DNA of 58,825 bases from assembly GCA_003279105.1 (NCBI GenBank), contig QCBO01000008.1, forward strand, positions 1-58,825, given 5' to 3'. Made by a program: the position numbers and the translations under genes. Position 1 is the first letter of the stretch; each line of letters opens with the position of its first letter. Source of the stretch: Prochlorococcus sp. AG-347-I19 (GTDB lineage: Bacteria > Cyanobacteriota > Cyanobacteriia > PCC-6307 > Cyanobiaceae). This document shows, in pieces, positions 36,197 to 46,337 of this stretch. Below the pieces are notes generated by a model. It saw nothing but the letters and a program-made list of their open reading frames with translations. It was not told the origin of the DNA and did not search any database.

Positions 36197-38938
36197 CTAC
36201 TTAATATCACAATTTAATTTGTTGTTTTCTTCTAAAGAATTTAAAACTGATTTTGCTTTTTCTATAACTTCTTTTGGAACTCCTGCTAATTTAGCTGCTT
36301 CTATGCCATAGCTTTTGTTTGAACCCCCTTTGACAATCCTGTGGCTAAAGATTAGCTGATCGTTATCTTGTTCTACTAAAACTTGAAAATTTTGTATATT
36401 CTTATTTGAATTTTTTAAATAATTCAGCTCATGATAGTGCGTAGCAAAAATAGTATTACATTGAATTTTTTTTGCAAGATATTCACTTACTGACCAAGCT
36501 ATTGAAAGTCCATCAAAAGTAGATGTCCCTCTACCTATCTCATCAAGTAAAACTAGTGAGCTAGAAGTTGCCTGATTTAGAATTGATGCAGTTTCAGACA
36601 TTTCTACCATAAATGTTGATTGTCCAGATGATTGATCATCAACTGCCCCAATTCTTGTGAAAATCCTATCTGCAATCTTGATTTCAGCATTATTAGCAGG
36701 AACAAAGCTACCAATTTGTGTGAGAATTTGTATTAAACCAATTTGTCTTATAAAGCAACTTTTTCCGCTTGCATTGGGACCCGTTAATATGATTAATTTT
36801 TGATTATCCTCAAATGAGATATCGTTTGCTACAAACTTTTTATCACTTAACAATTGCTCTACAATTGGATTTCTTCCTGCGATAATTTTTGTACTATTTT
36901 TTGTCATTGAATCATTTATTGGTATTAATGAAGGTTTTATAAAATTGTTTTCTACTGCAGTAATTGATAAACCAAGTAGTGCATCAAGAGATGCTATGGA
37001 TTTTGCGATTGATCTTATTTGTTTTGTTTTTTCAGCAATTATATTTCTTAATTCGCAGAAAATTTCATATTCTTTTGATGAAGCTCTACTTTTTATTTGG
37101 AAAATCTTATTTTCTTTATTTTTAATTTCTGAAGTGATATACCTTTCTTCATTAGTAAGTGTTTGCCTTTTGATCCAATGTTGTGGAGCTAAATTAACTT
37201 TTGACTTATTTATAGAAATGTAATAACCAAAATTTTTATGAAATTGAATTTTTAAGTTTGAAATTTTGCTAATTTTCCTTTCCTTTATTTCTTCTTTATT
37301 TAGCCACTCAGAGTAATCATCCATTAAATTGCGTAAACCATCTAATATATTGTCAACACCATCGTGGATCATGCCTCCTTCACTAATATTTAGAGGAGGA
37401 TTTTCTACTAGTTTAAAACTTATAGTATCAGCTAATTCTAAGAGTCCTTCATCAATATTTTTTAATTGATCAGTCCAATCTGGGAGATCATATTTAAATA
37501 ATTCAATAATGGATTTTAGTCTAGGCAATTTTTTTAAACCCTCAGCTATTGCAATTAAGTCTCTGGGACTTGCATGACCTGCACAAGCTCTACCTGCAAG
37601 TCTCTCTAAATCCCCCATTGCTCTAAGTAAATTTTGGGTATCTGTACGTAATTTTTTAGATTCAAGAAAGTTTGTAATTATATTTTGTCTTTCATAAATT
37701 TTATTAACGTTTAATAGTGGTGAATCTATCCACCTTCTTAAACACCTTGCTCCCATGCAAGTATAAGTTCTATCAATACTCCATAGTAGAGAACCTACAT
37801 AATTGTTTTCTCGTTGTGTATTTTTGATTTCTAAGTTTTTTTGAGTTTGATAATCAATAATTAATTTGTTGTGACCATATTGGATTTGTGGAAAGTCTAA
37901 TGAGATTTTTAAAGAGGAATCTTTATCTAAATTTGAAGGATTAATTTTTTCTAAATAATTTAATAAACCTCCAAGTGATCTAGTTGCATTGTTTAAATTT
38001 TTAAGTCCTATTCCCTCTAGGTTTGCAATTTGGAAATAATTTTTTATTAGATAATTTGCTTCATTAATTCCAAAATTAGTCTCTTGAGAAACAGTATATG
38101 TAATTTGACTATTTCCTTTAATTAATAAATTTCTTACTGCATTGCTTCCTACAATGATTTCTGAAGAATCTAATTTAATAATTTCATCAAATAGTTTTGA
38201 CAGAGATTGGCCTTCTAAAGTTATTAATTCTCCTGTGCTTACATCAGCTTTTGATATACCCCATTCATAAGATTCATCTGAGTTTTCTTCTGATAAGTAA
38301 ATAGCAGTAATCCAATTATTTTTCTTTGCTATCAACATCCCCTCTTCAATTACAGTTCCAGGAGTAATTATTCTTGTTATTCCTCTTTTAATTGGAGTTC
38401 CATAATTTCCAGAACTTTTTTCTAATTGATCGCATATAACCACAGAATAATTTTTTTTAATTAAATCAGCACAGTATCTCTCCATTGCATGATGGGGAAC
38501 CCCTGCCATAGGGATCTTACCAATCTCTTTGCCAGCATCTTTACTTGTAAGCGTTATTTCTAAAAGGTTAGATATTAATACAGCGTCCTCAAAAAAACAT
38601 TCAAAAAAATCTCCTAATCTATAAAGTAATAACCTATCTTTATTTTCTTCTTTTAGAGTTACATAATGCTTCATTACAGGAGTTAATTTCAGTTTTGAAA
38701 CTGTTTTATAGCTATAAGATTCTTCATTGATGCAAACATTTTTGTTATTTGAAATTAAATCAGTCTTAAATTTATTTATTAAATTAGTTGAATTTTTTCT
38801 TTGTCTGGGTCTTTTTTGCGATTCTTTTTTTAAATCTTCCAAAGATAAATCTTCTGGAATTTTTGTTATTTCTTTTTGTTCATTATTATCATTACCAATC
38901 GCAAATAAATTCTTTTGAATTATCGTATCTTCTTGCAT
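36197..38938 (-). CDS. mutS: DNA mismatch repair protein MutS
   Basis: MutS recognises mismatches and starts repair. The 913-residue protein begins its mismatch-binding domain at [20 protein letters not shown] near residue 86. The Phe-x-Glu mismatch wedge is preserved in [13 protein letters not shown]. The ATPase domain has [15 protein letters not shown] near 740, and the signature [14 protein letters not shown] and [17 protein letters not shown] follow. The first 85 residues are a polar extension ([16 protein letters not shown]) not found in the E. coli protein. No mutL lies in the window. Divergent from psbZ across a 140-base spacer. Confidence 0.96.
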   Translation of the reverse strand: MQEDTIIQKNLFAIGNDNNEQKEITKIPEDLSLEDLKKESQKRPRQRKNSTNLINKFKTDLISNNKNVCINEESYSYKTVSKLKLTPVMKHYVTLKEENKDRLLLYRLGDFFECFFEDAVLISNLLEITLTSKDAGKEIGKIPMAGVPHHAMERYCADLIKKNYSVVICDQLEKSSGNYGTPIKRGITRIITPGTVIEEGMLIAKKNNWITAIYLSEENSDESYEWGISKADVSTGELITLEGQSLSKLFDEIIKLDSSEIIVGSNAVRNLLIKGNSQITYTVSQETNFGINEANYLIKNYFQIANLEGIGLKNLNNATRSLGGLLNYLEKINPSNLDKDSSLKISLDFPQIQYGHNKLIIDYQTQKNLEIKNTQRENNYVGSLLWSIDRTYTCMGARCLRRWIDSPLLNVNKIYERQNIITNFLESKKLRTDTQNLLRAMGDLERLAGRACAGHASPRDLIAIAEGLKKLPRLKSIIELFKYDLPDWTDQLKNIDEGLLELADTISFKLVENPPLNISEGGMIHDGVDNILDGLRNLMDDYSEWLNKEEIKERKISKISNLKIQFHKNFGYYISINKSKVNLAPQHWIKRQTLTNEERYITSEIKNKENKIFQIKSRASSKEYEIFCELRNIIAEKTKQIRSIAKSIASLDALLGLSITAVENNFIKPSLIPINDSMTKNSTKIIAGRNPIVEQLLSDKKFVANDISFEDNQKLIILTGPNASGKSCFIRQIGLIQILTQIGSFVPANNAEIKIADRIFTRIGAVDDQSSGQSTFMVEMSETASILNQATSSSLVLLDEIGRGTSTFDGLSIAWSVSEYLAKKIQCNTIFATHYHELNYLKNSNKNIQNFQVLVEQDNDQLIFSHRIVKGGSNKSYGIEAAKLAGVPKEVIEKAKSVLNSLEENNKLNCDIK

Positions 38939-39041
38939 ACTTTTTTAATTCCTAAATAGATATTAGGTAGAAATTTTTTTTTTGCATTTAATGTGGCTAA
39001 AGTATGTAAATTTTCTCTAAAAATTATCATTTTCATGAGAT

Positions 39042-39056
39042 TATAGTATTTATAAT
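39042..39056 (+). promoter_or_regulatory. Candidate -10 region for psbZ
   Basis: TATAGT (39042-39047) and TATAAT (39051-39056) lie 31 and 22 bases upstream of the psbZ ATG in the mutS/psbZ spacer. Either would give a short leader (roughly 15-25 bases). No -35 is evident. Confidence 0.45.
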
Positions 39057-39078
39057 ATTTAAAACCTAAGACTGAATT

Positions 39079-39276
39079 ATGCAGGCTGTTAACTTTTTCT
39101 TTGTAAATGCTCTATTATTTGCTTCTTTAATTGCGGTAGTTGGAGTACCCGTTTTATATGTGACTCAACCTTCTACTGAAGAAGGACAGCGAGAAAGTAG
39201 GAGAAAAATTTATTCAATTGCTGCTGTTTGGGTTGTTTTGGTTTTTGTTACAGGGATAGTTTCTTCATTAGTTTGA
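39079..39276 (+). CDS. psbZ: Photosystem II protein PsbZ (Ycf9)
   Basis: PsbZ is a small thylakoid protein at the edge of the photosystem II core near CP43. The 65-residue protein has two membrane helices, residues about 5-29 (FFFVNALLFASLIAVVGVPV) and 43-63 (IYSIAAVWVVLVFVTGIVSSL), joined by a polar loop with the P-x-L-Y-V-T-Q-P motif, matching PsbZ length and topology. It lies 49 bases upstream of ribH on the same strand. Confidence 0.93.
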   Translation: MQAVNFFFVNALLFASLIAVVGVPVLYVTQPSTEEGQRESRRKIYSIAAVWVVLVFVTGIVSSLV

Positions 39277-39325
39277 ACTTAATACCTTTTCGTGAGAGTC
39301 TATTAATATATCTAAGTAAAATTTA

Positions 39326-39802
39326 ATGGCTATTTTTGAGGGTTCTTTTACTAATGCCTCTACTTTAAAAGTTGGGATTGTAATAGCAAGATTTAATGAT
39401 TTAATTACAAATAAAATTTTATCTGGTTGTCTAGATTGTTTAAAAAGACATGGTTTAGATACTTCAGAATTAAGCAATCAAGTAGATATAGCCTGGGTTC
39501 CAGGTTCATTCGAATTACCAATCGCAGCTAAAACCCTCATGAAAAAAAAGAGTTATGACGTTGTAATTGCTCTTGGGGCTGTTATCCGTGGTGAAACTTC
39601 CCACTATGATGTAGTTATATCTGAGGCGAGCAAAGGTATTTCGCAAGTATCAAATGAAAATAATGTTCCAATTATTTTTGGAGTTCTAACTACTGATACT
39701 ATGCAGCAGGCTTTAGAAAGAGCAGGGATTAAAAATAATCTTGGTTGGAATTATGCTTTACAAGCAATTGAGATGGGATCCTTAATTAAAAATTTAAATT
39801 AA
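39326..39802 (+). CDS. ribH: 6,7-dimethyl-8-ribityllumazine synthase
   Basis: RibH condenses the pyrimidine and dihydroxybutanone phosphate in the penultimate step of riboflavin synthesis. The 158-residue protein has the RFNDLIT start, [15 protein letters not shown] near residue 62, the catalytic histidine in [14 protein letters not shown] (near 91), [17 protein letters not shown] and the final [14 protein letters not shown]. It is followed by the tRNA-Gly gene 61 bases downstream. Confidence 0.97.
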   Translation: MAIFEGSFTNASTLKVGIVIARFNDLITNKILSGCLDCLKRHGLDTSELSNQVDIAWVPGSFELPIAAKTLMKKKSYDVVIALGAVIRGETSHYDVVISEASKGISQVSNENNVPIIFGVLTTDTMQQALERAGIKNNLGWNYALQAIEMGSLIKNLN

Positions 39803-39863
39803 TTGAAAAAAATTTAATTATTTTATCATTGATCCCTTCTTTGAGATAAAATAAAACAGTTAT

Positions 39864-39935
39864 GCGGATGTAGCTCAGTGGTAGAGCATCTCCTTGCCAA
39901 GGAGAATGTCGAGAGTTCGAATCTCTTCATCCGCT
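39864..39935 (+). tRNA. tRNA-Gly (anticodon GCC)
   Basis: The 72-base cloverleaf has a 7-bp acceptor stem (GCGGATG with CATCCGC) and D-stem GCTC/GAGC. The anticodon stem TCTCC/GGAGA encloses the loop TTGCCAA, with anticodon GCC at 39896-39898. The T arm is GAGAG-TTCGAAT-CTCTT with one G-T pair. The discriminator is T, as usual for bacterial tRNA-Gly. CCA is not encoded and must be added after transcription. Confidence 0.97.
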
Positions 39936-39980
39936 TTTAATTCTCGTATCTTTTAAAATAACAATAAGTATAAACATGTT

Positions 39981-40412
39981 ATGAAGAGAGTAATTTCTAT
40001 TGAAGATTTAAAAGGATTATTTACTAAACCTTATGGTACAGATGCACCAACAAAACAAAAATGGGCTGAATTTTATAATGAGAATGTTATTTTTACCGAC
40101 CCAACGCAGGAAACAGAGGGCTTAGACTCTTATGTTAAAGCTCAAGAAAAGCTAGTTAAAAGATGTGATGATGTTTTTTTGGAAACTCATGCAATTTCCA
40201 TAACTGGGGATTGTGGCTTTGTTGAATGGACGATGGGTTTAAAAATTATGGGTAAGGAATTTATTTATCCTGGAACGACTCGTTTATTATTTGGTGAAAA
40301 TGGATTAATAAAAGAGCATAGAGATTACTTTGATTTTTGCGGCCCAACTTTTGGACCAGTACCTCTTTTAGGACCTTTTATAAGATGGCTTTATAGTAAA
40401 TTTGTATCTTGA
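39981..40412 (+). CDS. NTF2-like / SnoaL-type small protein, function unknown
   Basis: The 143-residue protein has the alpha+beta cone pattern of the NTF2-like superfamily: WAEFYNENVIFTDPTQETEG near residue 27, an internal strand set (HAISITGDCGFVEWTMGL, GKEFIYPGTTRLLFGENGLIKEHRDYFD) and a small hydrophobic end (FGPVPLLGPFIRWLYSKFV). NTF2-like proteins include isomerases, hydrolases and ligand-binding proteins, so no reaction can be assigned. The Asp/His residues in KEHRDYFD are typical of the pocket. Confidence 0.72.
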   Translation: MKRVISIEDLKGLFTKPYGTDAPTKQKWAEFYNENVIFTDPTQETEGLDSYVKAQEKLVKRCDDVFLETHAISITGDCGFVEWTMGLKIMGKEFIYPGTTRLLFGENGLIKEHRDYFDFCGPTFGPVPLLGPFIRWLYSKFVS

Positions 40413-40439
40413 TCTTGTTTTCTTTAGAAATTGAGTGCT

Positions 40440-40895
40440 TTATATTTCACGAATCAATAAATTTTGAGAAGTAACTTCTTTAAAATCAAATTGAGAATAA
40501 AATAATTTTTTATTTGTTGTCATTAAATATAATTTTTTTGTATTTTTAATTTTTTTAGAAGATAAAAGATTTTTTACAATTAATGTGCCAAATCCTTTGC
40601 CTTGGTGATTTTGATCAATAACAATATCCCAAAGCACTCCGCGGTAAATACCATCGGTTAAAGCTCTACCAAAACCAACTATTTCCTTGCCAACCCAAAG
40701 GCTGATTACGACATCACTATTAGCGAGACATTTCTTGAGATCATTAATTGTTCTATTTTTTTCCCAGAAAGCATTGGTATTTAGTAATTTTTGTAGCTTA
40801 GTTAATCCATTTGTTGGTTTAAGATTAGGACCTAATCCAAAAACCCTTAAACCTAACGCTCCTTTGGTATGTTTAATTAGATATATTTCTTTCAT
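40440..40895 (-). CDS. GNAT-family acetyltransferase, Ycf52-like
   Basis: The 151-residue protein has GNAT motif A in VLWDIVIDQNHQGKGFGTLIVKNLL (near residues 87-111; the Q-G-x-G-x-G acetyl-CoA loop reads QGKGFG). It also has the preceding VGFGRALTDGIYRGVLWD strand. The pattern NAFWEKNRTINDLKKCLANSDVVISLWVGKEIVGF, split over residues 41-75, resembles the cyanobacterial/plastid Ycf52 group. Plastid relatives acetylate protein lysines or small amines, but the substrate here is unknown. Convergent with the NTF2-like gene (27-base gap). Confidence 0.8.
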   Translation of the reverse strand: MKEIYLIKHTKGALGLRVFGLGPNLKPTNGLTKLQKLLNTNAFWEKNRTINDLKKCLANSDVVISLWVGKEIVGFGRALTDGIYRGVLWDIVIDQNHQGKGFGTLIVKNLLSSKKIKNTKKLYLMTTNKKLFYSQFDFKEVTSQNLLIREI

Positions 40896-41022
40896 TTATA
40901 AAGATTTTTGAAAAGTGATGTCAGCTAGGTTTTTTTATAACTTCAATCTAAATACCTTAATCGATCTTTTCTATAAAATAAAGAGTTAATAGTTTTCTTC
41001 ATTCTGTTGTAACGCACTAATT

Positions 41023-41028
41023 TATAAT
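41023..41028 (+). promoter_or_regulatory. Candidate -10 box for secA
   Basis: A perfect TATAAT lies 38 bases upstream of the secA ATG, within the largest gene-free spacer of the window (170 bases, otherwise unremarkable AT-rich sequence). AAGGA at 41052-41056, 9 bases before the ATG, is a good ribosome binding site. No -35 match. Confidence 0.5.
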
Positions 41029-41065
41029 GTTTGTAATAAGATGAATTTTTTAAGGACATTTACTT

Positions 41066-43897
41066 ATGCTAAAACTTTTGTTGGGAGATCCGAATACACG
41101 AAAGTTAAAGCGCTATCAACCAATAGTGGAAGAGATAAATTTTTTAGAAGAAGAAATTTCTCAACTGACTGATGATGAGCTCAGAAAAGAAACTCAAAAT
41201 CTTAAATCAAATATTTCAGCAGAATTAGATTTTAAAAAACAAAAAGAACTCCTAGAAGAATTTCTTCCTAAAGCCTTTGCAATCGTAAGAGAAGCAAGTA
41301 AACGTGTTCTTGATATGAGACATTTTGATGTTCAGTTAATAGGCGGGATGGTTTTAAATGAGTGTCAAATTGCTGAGATGAAGACTGGAGAGGGAAAAAC
41401 TCTTGTTGCAACATTACCCTGTTATTTAAATGCTCTTACTGGAAAAGGTGTTCACGTTGTTACTGTTAATGATTATTTAGCTAGAAGGGATGCAGAGTGG
41501 ATGGGACAAGTTCATCGTTTTTTAGGTTTATCAGTTGGTTTAATTCAGCAAGATATGAATCCAGTTGAGAGAAAGAAAAATTATGATTGTGATATAACTT
41601 ATGCCACAAATTCAGAATTAGGCTTTGATTATTTAAGAGATAATATGGCTACCGATATTAGTGAGGTAGTTCAAAGAAAATTTAATTACTGCGTAATTGA
41701 TGAGGTTGATTCAATATTAATTGATGAAGCAAGAACGCCTTTAATCATTTCTGGCCAAGTTGAAAGACCGCAAGAAAAATATCAAAAAGCTGCAGAATTA
41801 TCTCTGTCATTAGTTAAAGCAAAAGAATTAAGTAAAGATGGCATTGATCCAGAAGGGGATTATGAAGTTGATGAAAAACAGAGAAGTTGTATATTAACTG
41901 ATCAAGGTTTTTCAAAATGTGAAGAGTATTTGGGAGTGAATGATTTATATAATCCTCAAGATCCTTGGGCGCATTACGTAACTAATGCTTTAAAAGCCAA
42001 AGAATTATTTATTAAAGATGTAAATTATATTATTAAGAACGATGAGGCTGTAATAGTGGACGAATTTACGGGTAGGGTAATGCCAGGAAGGCGTTGGAGC
42101 GATGGACAACATCAGGCAATAGAAGCAAAAGAGGGTCTTAAAATTCAGCCTGAGACTCAAACATTAGCATCCATAACTTATCAGAATTTTTTTCTTTTAT
42201 ATCCAGGCTTAGCAGGAATGACGGGAACTGCAAAAACTGAGGAGGTTGAATTTGAAAAAACTTATAAATTAGAATCAACAGTTATTCCGACAAATCAAAT
42301 AAGAAAGAGACAAGATTGGTCTGATCAAGTATTTAAGACAGAGATTGGTAAATGGAAAGCCGTTGCTAAAGAAACTGCAAAAATTCATAGAGATGGTAGA
42401 CCTGTTTTAGTTGGTACAACAAGTGTTGAAAAAAGTGAATTACTAAGTTCACTTTTATCTGCTGAAAAAATCCCACATAATTTGTTAAATGCTAAGCCAG
42501 AGAATGTTGAACGTGAGGCAGAAATTGTTGCTCAGGCAGGCAGAGCAGGGGCCGTTACTATTGCGACTAATATGGCTGGAAGGGGAACAGATATAATTCT
42601 TGGCGGTAATAGTGACTATATGGCAAGGCTTAAATTAAAAGAAATTTTATTTCCTTTGTTAGTCAAGCCTGATAATGAGCATAAGCCACCAATACCTAAA
42701 CAAAGAAATTCAAAATCTAAGAGTGGTTTTTCTACAAAATCTGGTTCAAATTTAAAAAAGAACATTTCAAATTCTTCAACAAGTCTTTTCCCTTGCAAAC
42801 TAGATGAAGTAATTGAAAAGAAACTCTCTTTTTTATCTGATGAACTTGTTAAAAATTGGGGAGAAAGACAACTTTCTGTCTTAGACCTTGATGACAGAAT
42901 AGCTACAGCTGCAGAAAAAGCACCAACTGATGATGACTTGATAAAGCTTTTGAGAGAATCTTTGTCAGATGTAAAAAAAGAATATGAAAAAGTTCTGATT
43001 CATGAAGAAGAAAAAGTAAGAGAAGCTGGCGGTTTACATGTCATTGGTACTGAGAGACATGAATCAAGAAGAGTTGATAATCAACTTAGAGGAAGAGCAG
43101 GAAGACAAGGTGATCTTGGAAGTACAAGATTCTTTTTATCTTTAGATGATAATTTATTAAGGATTTTTGGAGGCGATAGAGTAGCGAATCTAATGAATGC
43201 TTTTAGAGTTGATGAAGATATGCCTATTGAGTCAGGAATGCTTACTAGATCTCTGGAAAGTGCTCAAAAGAAAGTTGAAACCTATTATTACGATATTAGA
43301 AAACAAGTTTTTGAATACGACGAGGTAATGAACAATCAAAGAAAAGCAGTTTATGGCGAAAGACTTAGAGTATTGAAAGGAATTGATTTAAAGAGACAAG
43401 TAATAGGATATGGAGAAAGGACAATGATTGAAATTGTAGATGCTTATATTAATCCTGATCTTCCTCCAGAAGAATGGAATATTGATCAATTAATTTCTAA
43501 AGTCAAAGAATTTATATACTTATTAGATGATCTTAAATCTGATGATATAAATTTACTCTCAATAGAAGAATTAAAAAACTATCTTCAAGAGCAGTTGCGA
43601 ATAGCTTATGATTTAAAGGAATCACAAATAGAAAAGATTCGTCCGGGATTAATGAGAGAAGCTGAAAGATTTTTCATTTTGCAGCAAATCGATAATTTAT
43701 GGCGAGAACATCTTCAATCAATGGATTCCTTGAGGGAATCAGTCGGATTGAGGGGTTATGGTCAAAAAGATCCATTAATCGAATATAAAAACGAGGGATA
43801 TGACATGTTTCTAGAAATGATGACTAATATGAGACGAAATGTTATTTATTCAATGTTTATGTTTCAACCTAAAACTGACATTAATGAAAAAAATTAA
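41066..43897 (+). CDS. secA: Preprotein translocase ATPase SecA
   Basis: SecA drives proteins through SecYEG in the plasma and thylakoid membranes. The 943-residue protein has Walker [12 protein letters not shown] near residue 107 and the [19 protein letters not shown] block near 213. The preprotein cross-linking domain follows, then [29 protein letters not shown] and RGRAGRQGD. The wing and scaffold end at [26 protein letters not shown] polar Ser/Lys-rich insert occupies residues about 530-572. The chain stops at [14 protein letters not shown], without the C-terminal zinc-binding SEC-C motif of E. coli SecA. Confidence 0.97.
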   Translation: MLKLLLGDPNTRKLKRYQPIVEEINFLEEEISQLTDDELRKETQNLKSNISAELDFKKQKELLEEFLPKAFAIVREASKRVLDMRHFDVQLIGGMVLNECQIAEMKTGEGKTLVATLPCYLNALTGKGVHVVTVNDYLARRDAEWMGQVHRFLGLSVGLIQQDMNPVERKKNYDCDITYATNSELGFDYLRDNMATDISEVVQRKFNYCVIDEVDSILIDEARTPLIISGQVERPQEKYQKAAELSLSLVKAKELSKDGIDPEGDYEVDEKQRSCILTDQGFSKCEEYLGVNDLYNPQDPWAHYVTNALKAKELFIKDVNYIIKNDEAVIVDEFTGRVMPGRRWSDGQHQAIEAKEGLKIQPETQTLASITYQNFFLLYPGLAGMTGTAKTEEVEFEKTYKLESTVIPTNQIRKRQDWSDQVFKTEIGKWKAVAKETAKIHRDGRPVLVGTTSVEKSELLSSLLSAEKIPHNLLNAKPENVEREAEIVAQAGRAGAVTIATNMAGRGTDIILGGNSDYMARLKLKEILFPLLVKPDNEHKPPIPKQRNSKSKSGFSTKSGSNLKKNISNSSTSLFPCKLDEVIEKKLSFLSDELVKNWGERQLSVLDLDDRIATAAEKAPTDDDLIKLLRESLSDVKKEYEKVLIHEEEKVREAGGLHVIGTERHESRRVDNQLRGRAGRQGDLGSTRFFLSLDDNLLRIFGGDRVANLMNAFRVDEDMPIESGMLTRSLESAQKKVETYYYDIRKQVFEYDEVMNNQRKAVYGERLRVLKGIDLKRQVIGYGERTMIEIVDAYINPDLPPEEWNIDQLISKVKEFIYLLDDLKSDDINLLSIEELKNYLQEQLRIAYDLKESQIEKIRPGLMREAERFFILQQIDNLWREHLQSMDSLRESVGLRGYGQKDPLIEYKNEGYDMFLEMMTNMRRNVIYSMFMFQPKTDINEKN

Positions 43898-43905
43898 ATA
43901 AATAT

Positions 43906-44640
43906 TTAATCATCTCCAAGAAATTCAAAAATTTCTTTATCTTTAAGATTTTGAGAATCACCGAGTTTGGAAATATCAATAGATTCTGAGCTGGCAATAC
44001 ATTGTAGAGTTTTTTGTAATTTAAGAATTTCATTTTCAAGAGAATCTATCCTATCCATTAAATTTTTTATAACATTAGCTTCTGCATCTGGTAAAGCAGA
44101 GTGAGCTAAAGGATTTACTTTGACACCACTTTGATGTACTACCCGACCAGGAACCCCAACCACAGTACTGTTACTCTCCACATTTCGAACAACTACTGAC
44201 CCAGCACCAATACGGGTATTAGATCCTACTGTGATTGATCCAAGAACTTTTGCGCCCGCTCCGACTACAACATTTTCCATTAAGGTAGGATGTCTTTTGC
44301 CATGGCTTTTACCAGTACCTCCTAATGTCACTCCCTGATAAAGCAAACAATTATTTCCTATCTCAGCAGTTTCACCAATTACAACGCCCATTCCATGATC
44401 TATAAAAACCCGTTTACCAATTTTTGCCCCAGGATGGATTTCAATACCTGTTGCCAGCCTATTAAGATGACTTAGTAAGCGGGGAATCAAAGGAATGTTT
44501 AATCGCCATAATTTATGTGTAAACCGATGTATAACTATTGATTGAAAACCAGGGTAACAAAGAAATATCTCTACTATTCCTCTTGCGGCCGGATCTCTTT
44601 CTCTGATAATTTCTATATCTGATTTAAAAGTTTTAAGCAT
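43906..44640 (-). CDS. cysE: Serine O-acetyltransferase
   Basis: CysE makes O-acetylserine for cysteine synthesis. The 244-residue protein has the helical N-terminal domain and left-handed beta-helix repeats. The active-site segment IDHGMGVVIGETAEIG lies near residues 80-95, with GVTLGGTGKSHGKRHPT and NVVVGAGAKVLGSITVG following. The chain then continues into a C-terminal coiled extension (IKNLMDRIDSLENEILKLQKTL). It starts 6 bases after the stop of the GntR-type regulator on the same strand, so the two are surely co-transcribed. Confidence 0.95.
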   Translation of the reverse strand: MLKTFKSDIEIIRERDPAARGIVEIFLCYPGFQSIVIHRFTHKLWRLNIPLIPRLLSHLNRLATGIEIHPGAKIGKRVFIDHGMGVVIGETAEIGNNCLLYQGVTLGGTGKSHGKRHPTLMENVVVGAGAKVLGSITVGSNTRIGAGSVVVRNVESNSTVVGVPGRVVHQSGVKVNPLAHSALPDAEANVIKNLMDRIDSLENEILKLQKTLQCIASSESIDISKLGDSQNLKDKEIFEFLGDD

Positions 44641-44646
44641 CTTAAT

Positions 44647-45633
44647 CTAATTAATAACTCCTATTTCTTTTTTTAATTGATTTATCGTTTCGTTACTTAA
44701 ATAATTTTTAGCACATATTATTTGAGGTAATCTCATCAACTGTGAACGATTTTTTAATAGTGTGTTTTCTACAACTGATAAACTAGGTCCATCACATACT
44801 ATATGGTTAGAAGCCTTCAAAAGTGATAGTAATCTACTTTTATTGTCTGAGATTGCTGTCATAAGCATTAATTCACTACCTCGCATGCTGTGTATAATAA
44901 CTTCAGCTGCTCTTAATAAGCCTGGACTTATGCTAACAATACCTACACAACTCCCTGTATTTAATTCCTTAAGAATTTTCAATTCCTTTTGAAAGTCGCT
45001 TAAGTCGACTGCTATAGCACGAACTCCGTGTTGTTTAGCAACTTTTTCTAGAGGCTGTAAAAAATATCTACTTGTGACAATCGTACCATTATTTGAATTA
45101 CTCAAAACTTTTTCTAATTCTTCCATAGGAACAACTTCTACTGGTACATTTACTGTTGAAGAAAGGTCTTCTGCTATTAACATAGAAGCTCCAATATCTT
45201 CTCTAGGAGTACTGACTATAATTCTTGATCCGCACTTAATACGCCAATCAATTTCATTGTTCAATATCTCTCTGGTTTCTTGTAAAGTAAATCCAAGACT
45301 TATTAAGTTGTCAATAACCGTCTTTGCTTCTTGATCTGGTGCTTTGCTTATTTTATTTTTTGAGTAAAGTGATTTTGTAATTTCTCTTTTAGTAAGATTA
45401 TCTCTGACATAGATACCTGATCCAGCTATTGCTTCAACAACTCCATCTATTTCCAGCTGTCTATAAACTTTGCTTATAGTATTTCGATGCAGTCCAGTCT
45501 GCATTGCAAGTTGCCTCGTACTGGGAAGTCTGTGGCCTGGAGGATAATGCCTTGCTGCAATTGCGAAACAAATTTGATTATTTAGTTGAGTAGATGCTGG
45601 GATATCACTGTCTTGTTGAATATGGAATCTCAC
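44647..45633 (-). CDS. GntR-family transcriptional regulator with an unusual effector domain
   Basis: The 328-residue protein has an N-terminal GntR winged helix (PASTQLNNQICFAIAARHYPPGHRLPSTRQLAMQTGLHRNTISKVYRQLEIDGVVEAIAGSGIYV, residues about 13-77, given as the region). LPSTRQLA and the G-S-G-I-Y-V wing are diagnostic. The remaining 230 residues do not match the FadR, HutC, YtrA or MocR effector domains I know. The alternating hydrophobic strands (RIIVSTPRED, TIVTSRYFL, VRAIAVDLSD, VGIVSISPGLL) suggest a Rossmann-like or periplasmic-binding-type fold. It sits 6 bases upstream of cysE; control of cysE or of itself is a reasonable inference. Confidence 0.85.
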   Translation of the reverse strand: MRFHIQQDSDIPASTQLNNQICFAIAARHYPPGHRLPSTRQLAMQTGLHRNTISKVYRQLEIDGVVEAIAGSGIYVRDNLTKREITKSLYSKNKISKAPDQEAKTVIDNLISLGFTLQETREILNNEIDWRIKCGSRIIVSTPREDIGASMLIAEDLSSTVNVPVEVVPMEELEKVLSNSNNGTIVTSRYFLQPLEKVAKQHGVRAIAVDLSDFQKELKILKELNTGSCVGIVSISPGLLRAAEVIIHSMRGSELMLMTAISDNKSRLLSLLKASNHIVCDGPSLSVVENTLLKNRSQLMRLPQIICAKNYLSNETINQLKKEIGVIN

Positions 45634-45711
45634 TTGAAAAAAGCCCTGACTAATTTATTTTTAAACCATAGTGACACTTTAACATTCGTCATACCTTATT
45701 AATAGAAATTT

Positions 45712-46284
45712 TTACCCATCAATTTTTTTAATGAGAGGAGTTTTTCGAGGGCTTAAAAACATAATCATGTTTCTTCCTTCTCTTTTTGGCTTTTGTTGAA
45801 CTTCTGATTGTTCTTCTAAATCATTAGCCATTTTCAAAAGAAGTGTCTCAGCTAAATTTGAGTGTTGAATTTCTCTTCCCCTAAAAATTACAGTACATTT
45901 TACCTTGTCTCCCGATTTTAGAAATTTAATAGCTTGACCAATCCGAACGTCATAATCATGTTTGTCAATTTTGTACCTCATTTTTACTTCTTTAACTTCT
46001 GTTTGATGAGATTTTTTTCTTGCTTCTTTTGCTTTCTTTTCTTGTTCAAATTTATATTTCCCATAGTCCATGATTCTACAAACCGGAGGATTTGCTTTTT
46101 CGCTTACCAAAACTAAATCAAGTTCTCTTTGAGATGCAATTTCTAATGCTTTTGACCTATCTATGACGCCTAATTGTTTTCCATCTGAATCAACCACTCT
46201 TAATTGAGGGTATTTTATTCTTTCATTTATATTTGGTAGCTCTCTATCTGGAGCTCGGCGGTCAAAGCGTGGGCGTGGGGGCAT
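45712..46284 (-). CDS. infC: Translation initiation factor IF-3
   Basis: IF-3 binds the 30S subunit and checks the start codon. The 190-residue protein begins with a proline/arginine-rich stretch ([16 protein letters not shown]). The N domain [29 protein letters not shown] follows near residues 20-47, with the [16 protein letters not shown] linker and the C domain [29 protein letters not shown] in order. An ATG start is used, not the rare AUU that supports autoregulation in E. coli, and it is not linked to rpmI-rplT. Confidence 0.96.
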   Translation of the reverse strand: MPPRPRFDRRAPDRELPNINERIKYPQLRVVDSDGKQLGVIDRSKALEIASQRELDLVLVSEKANPPVCRIMDYGKYKFEQEKKAKEARKKSHQTEVKEVKMRYKIDKHDYDVRIGQAIKFLKSGDKVKCTVIFRGREIQHSNLAETLLLKMANDLEEQSEVQQKPKREGRNMIMFLSPRKTPLIKKIDG

Positions 46285-46337
46285 TCAGTTAATTTAATTA
46301 AATGATTGGATGATGAACAAAATCTATTTTTATAAAG

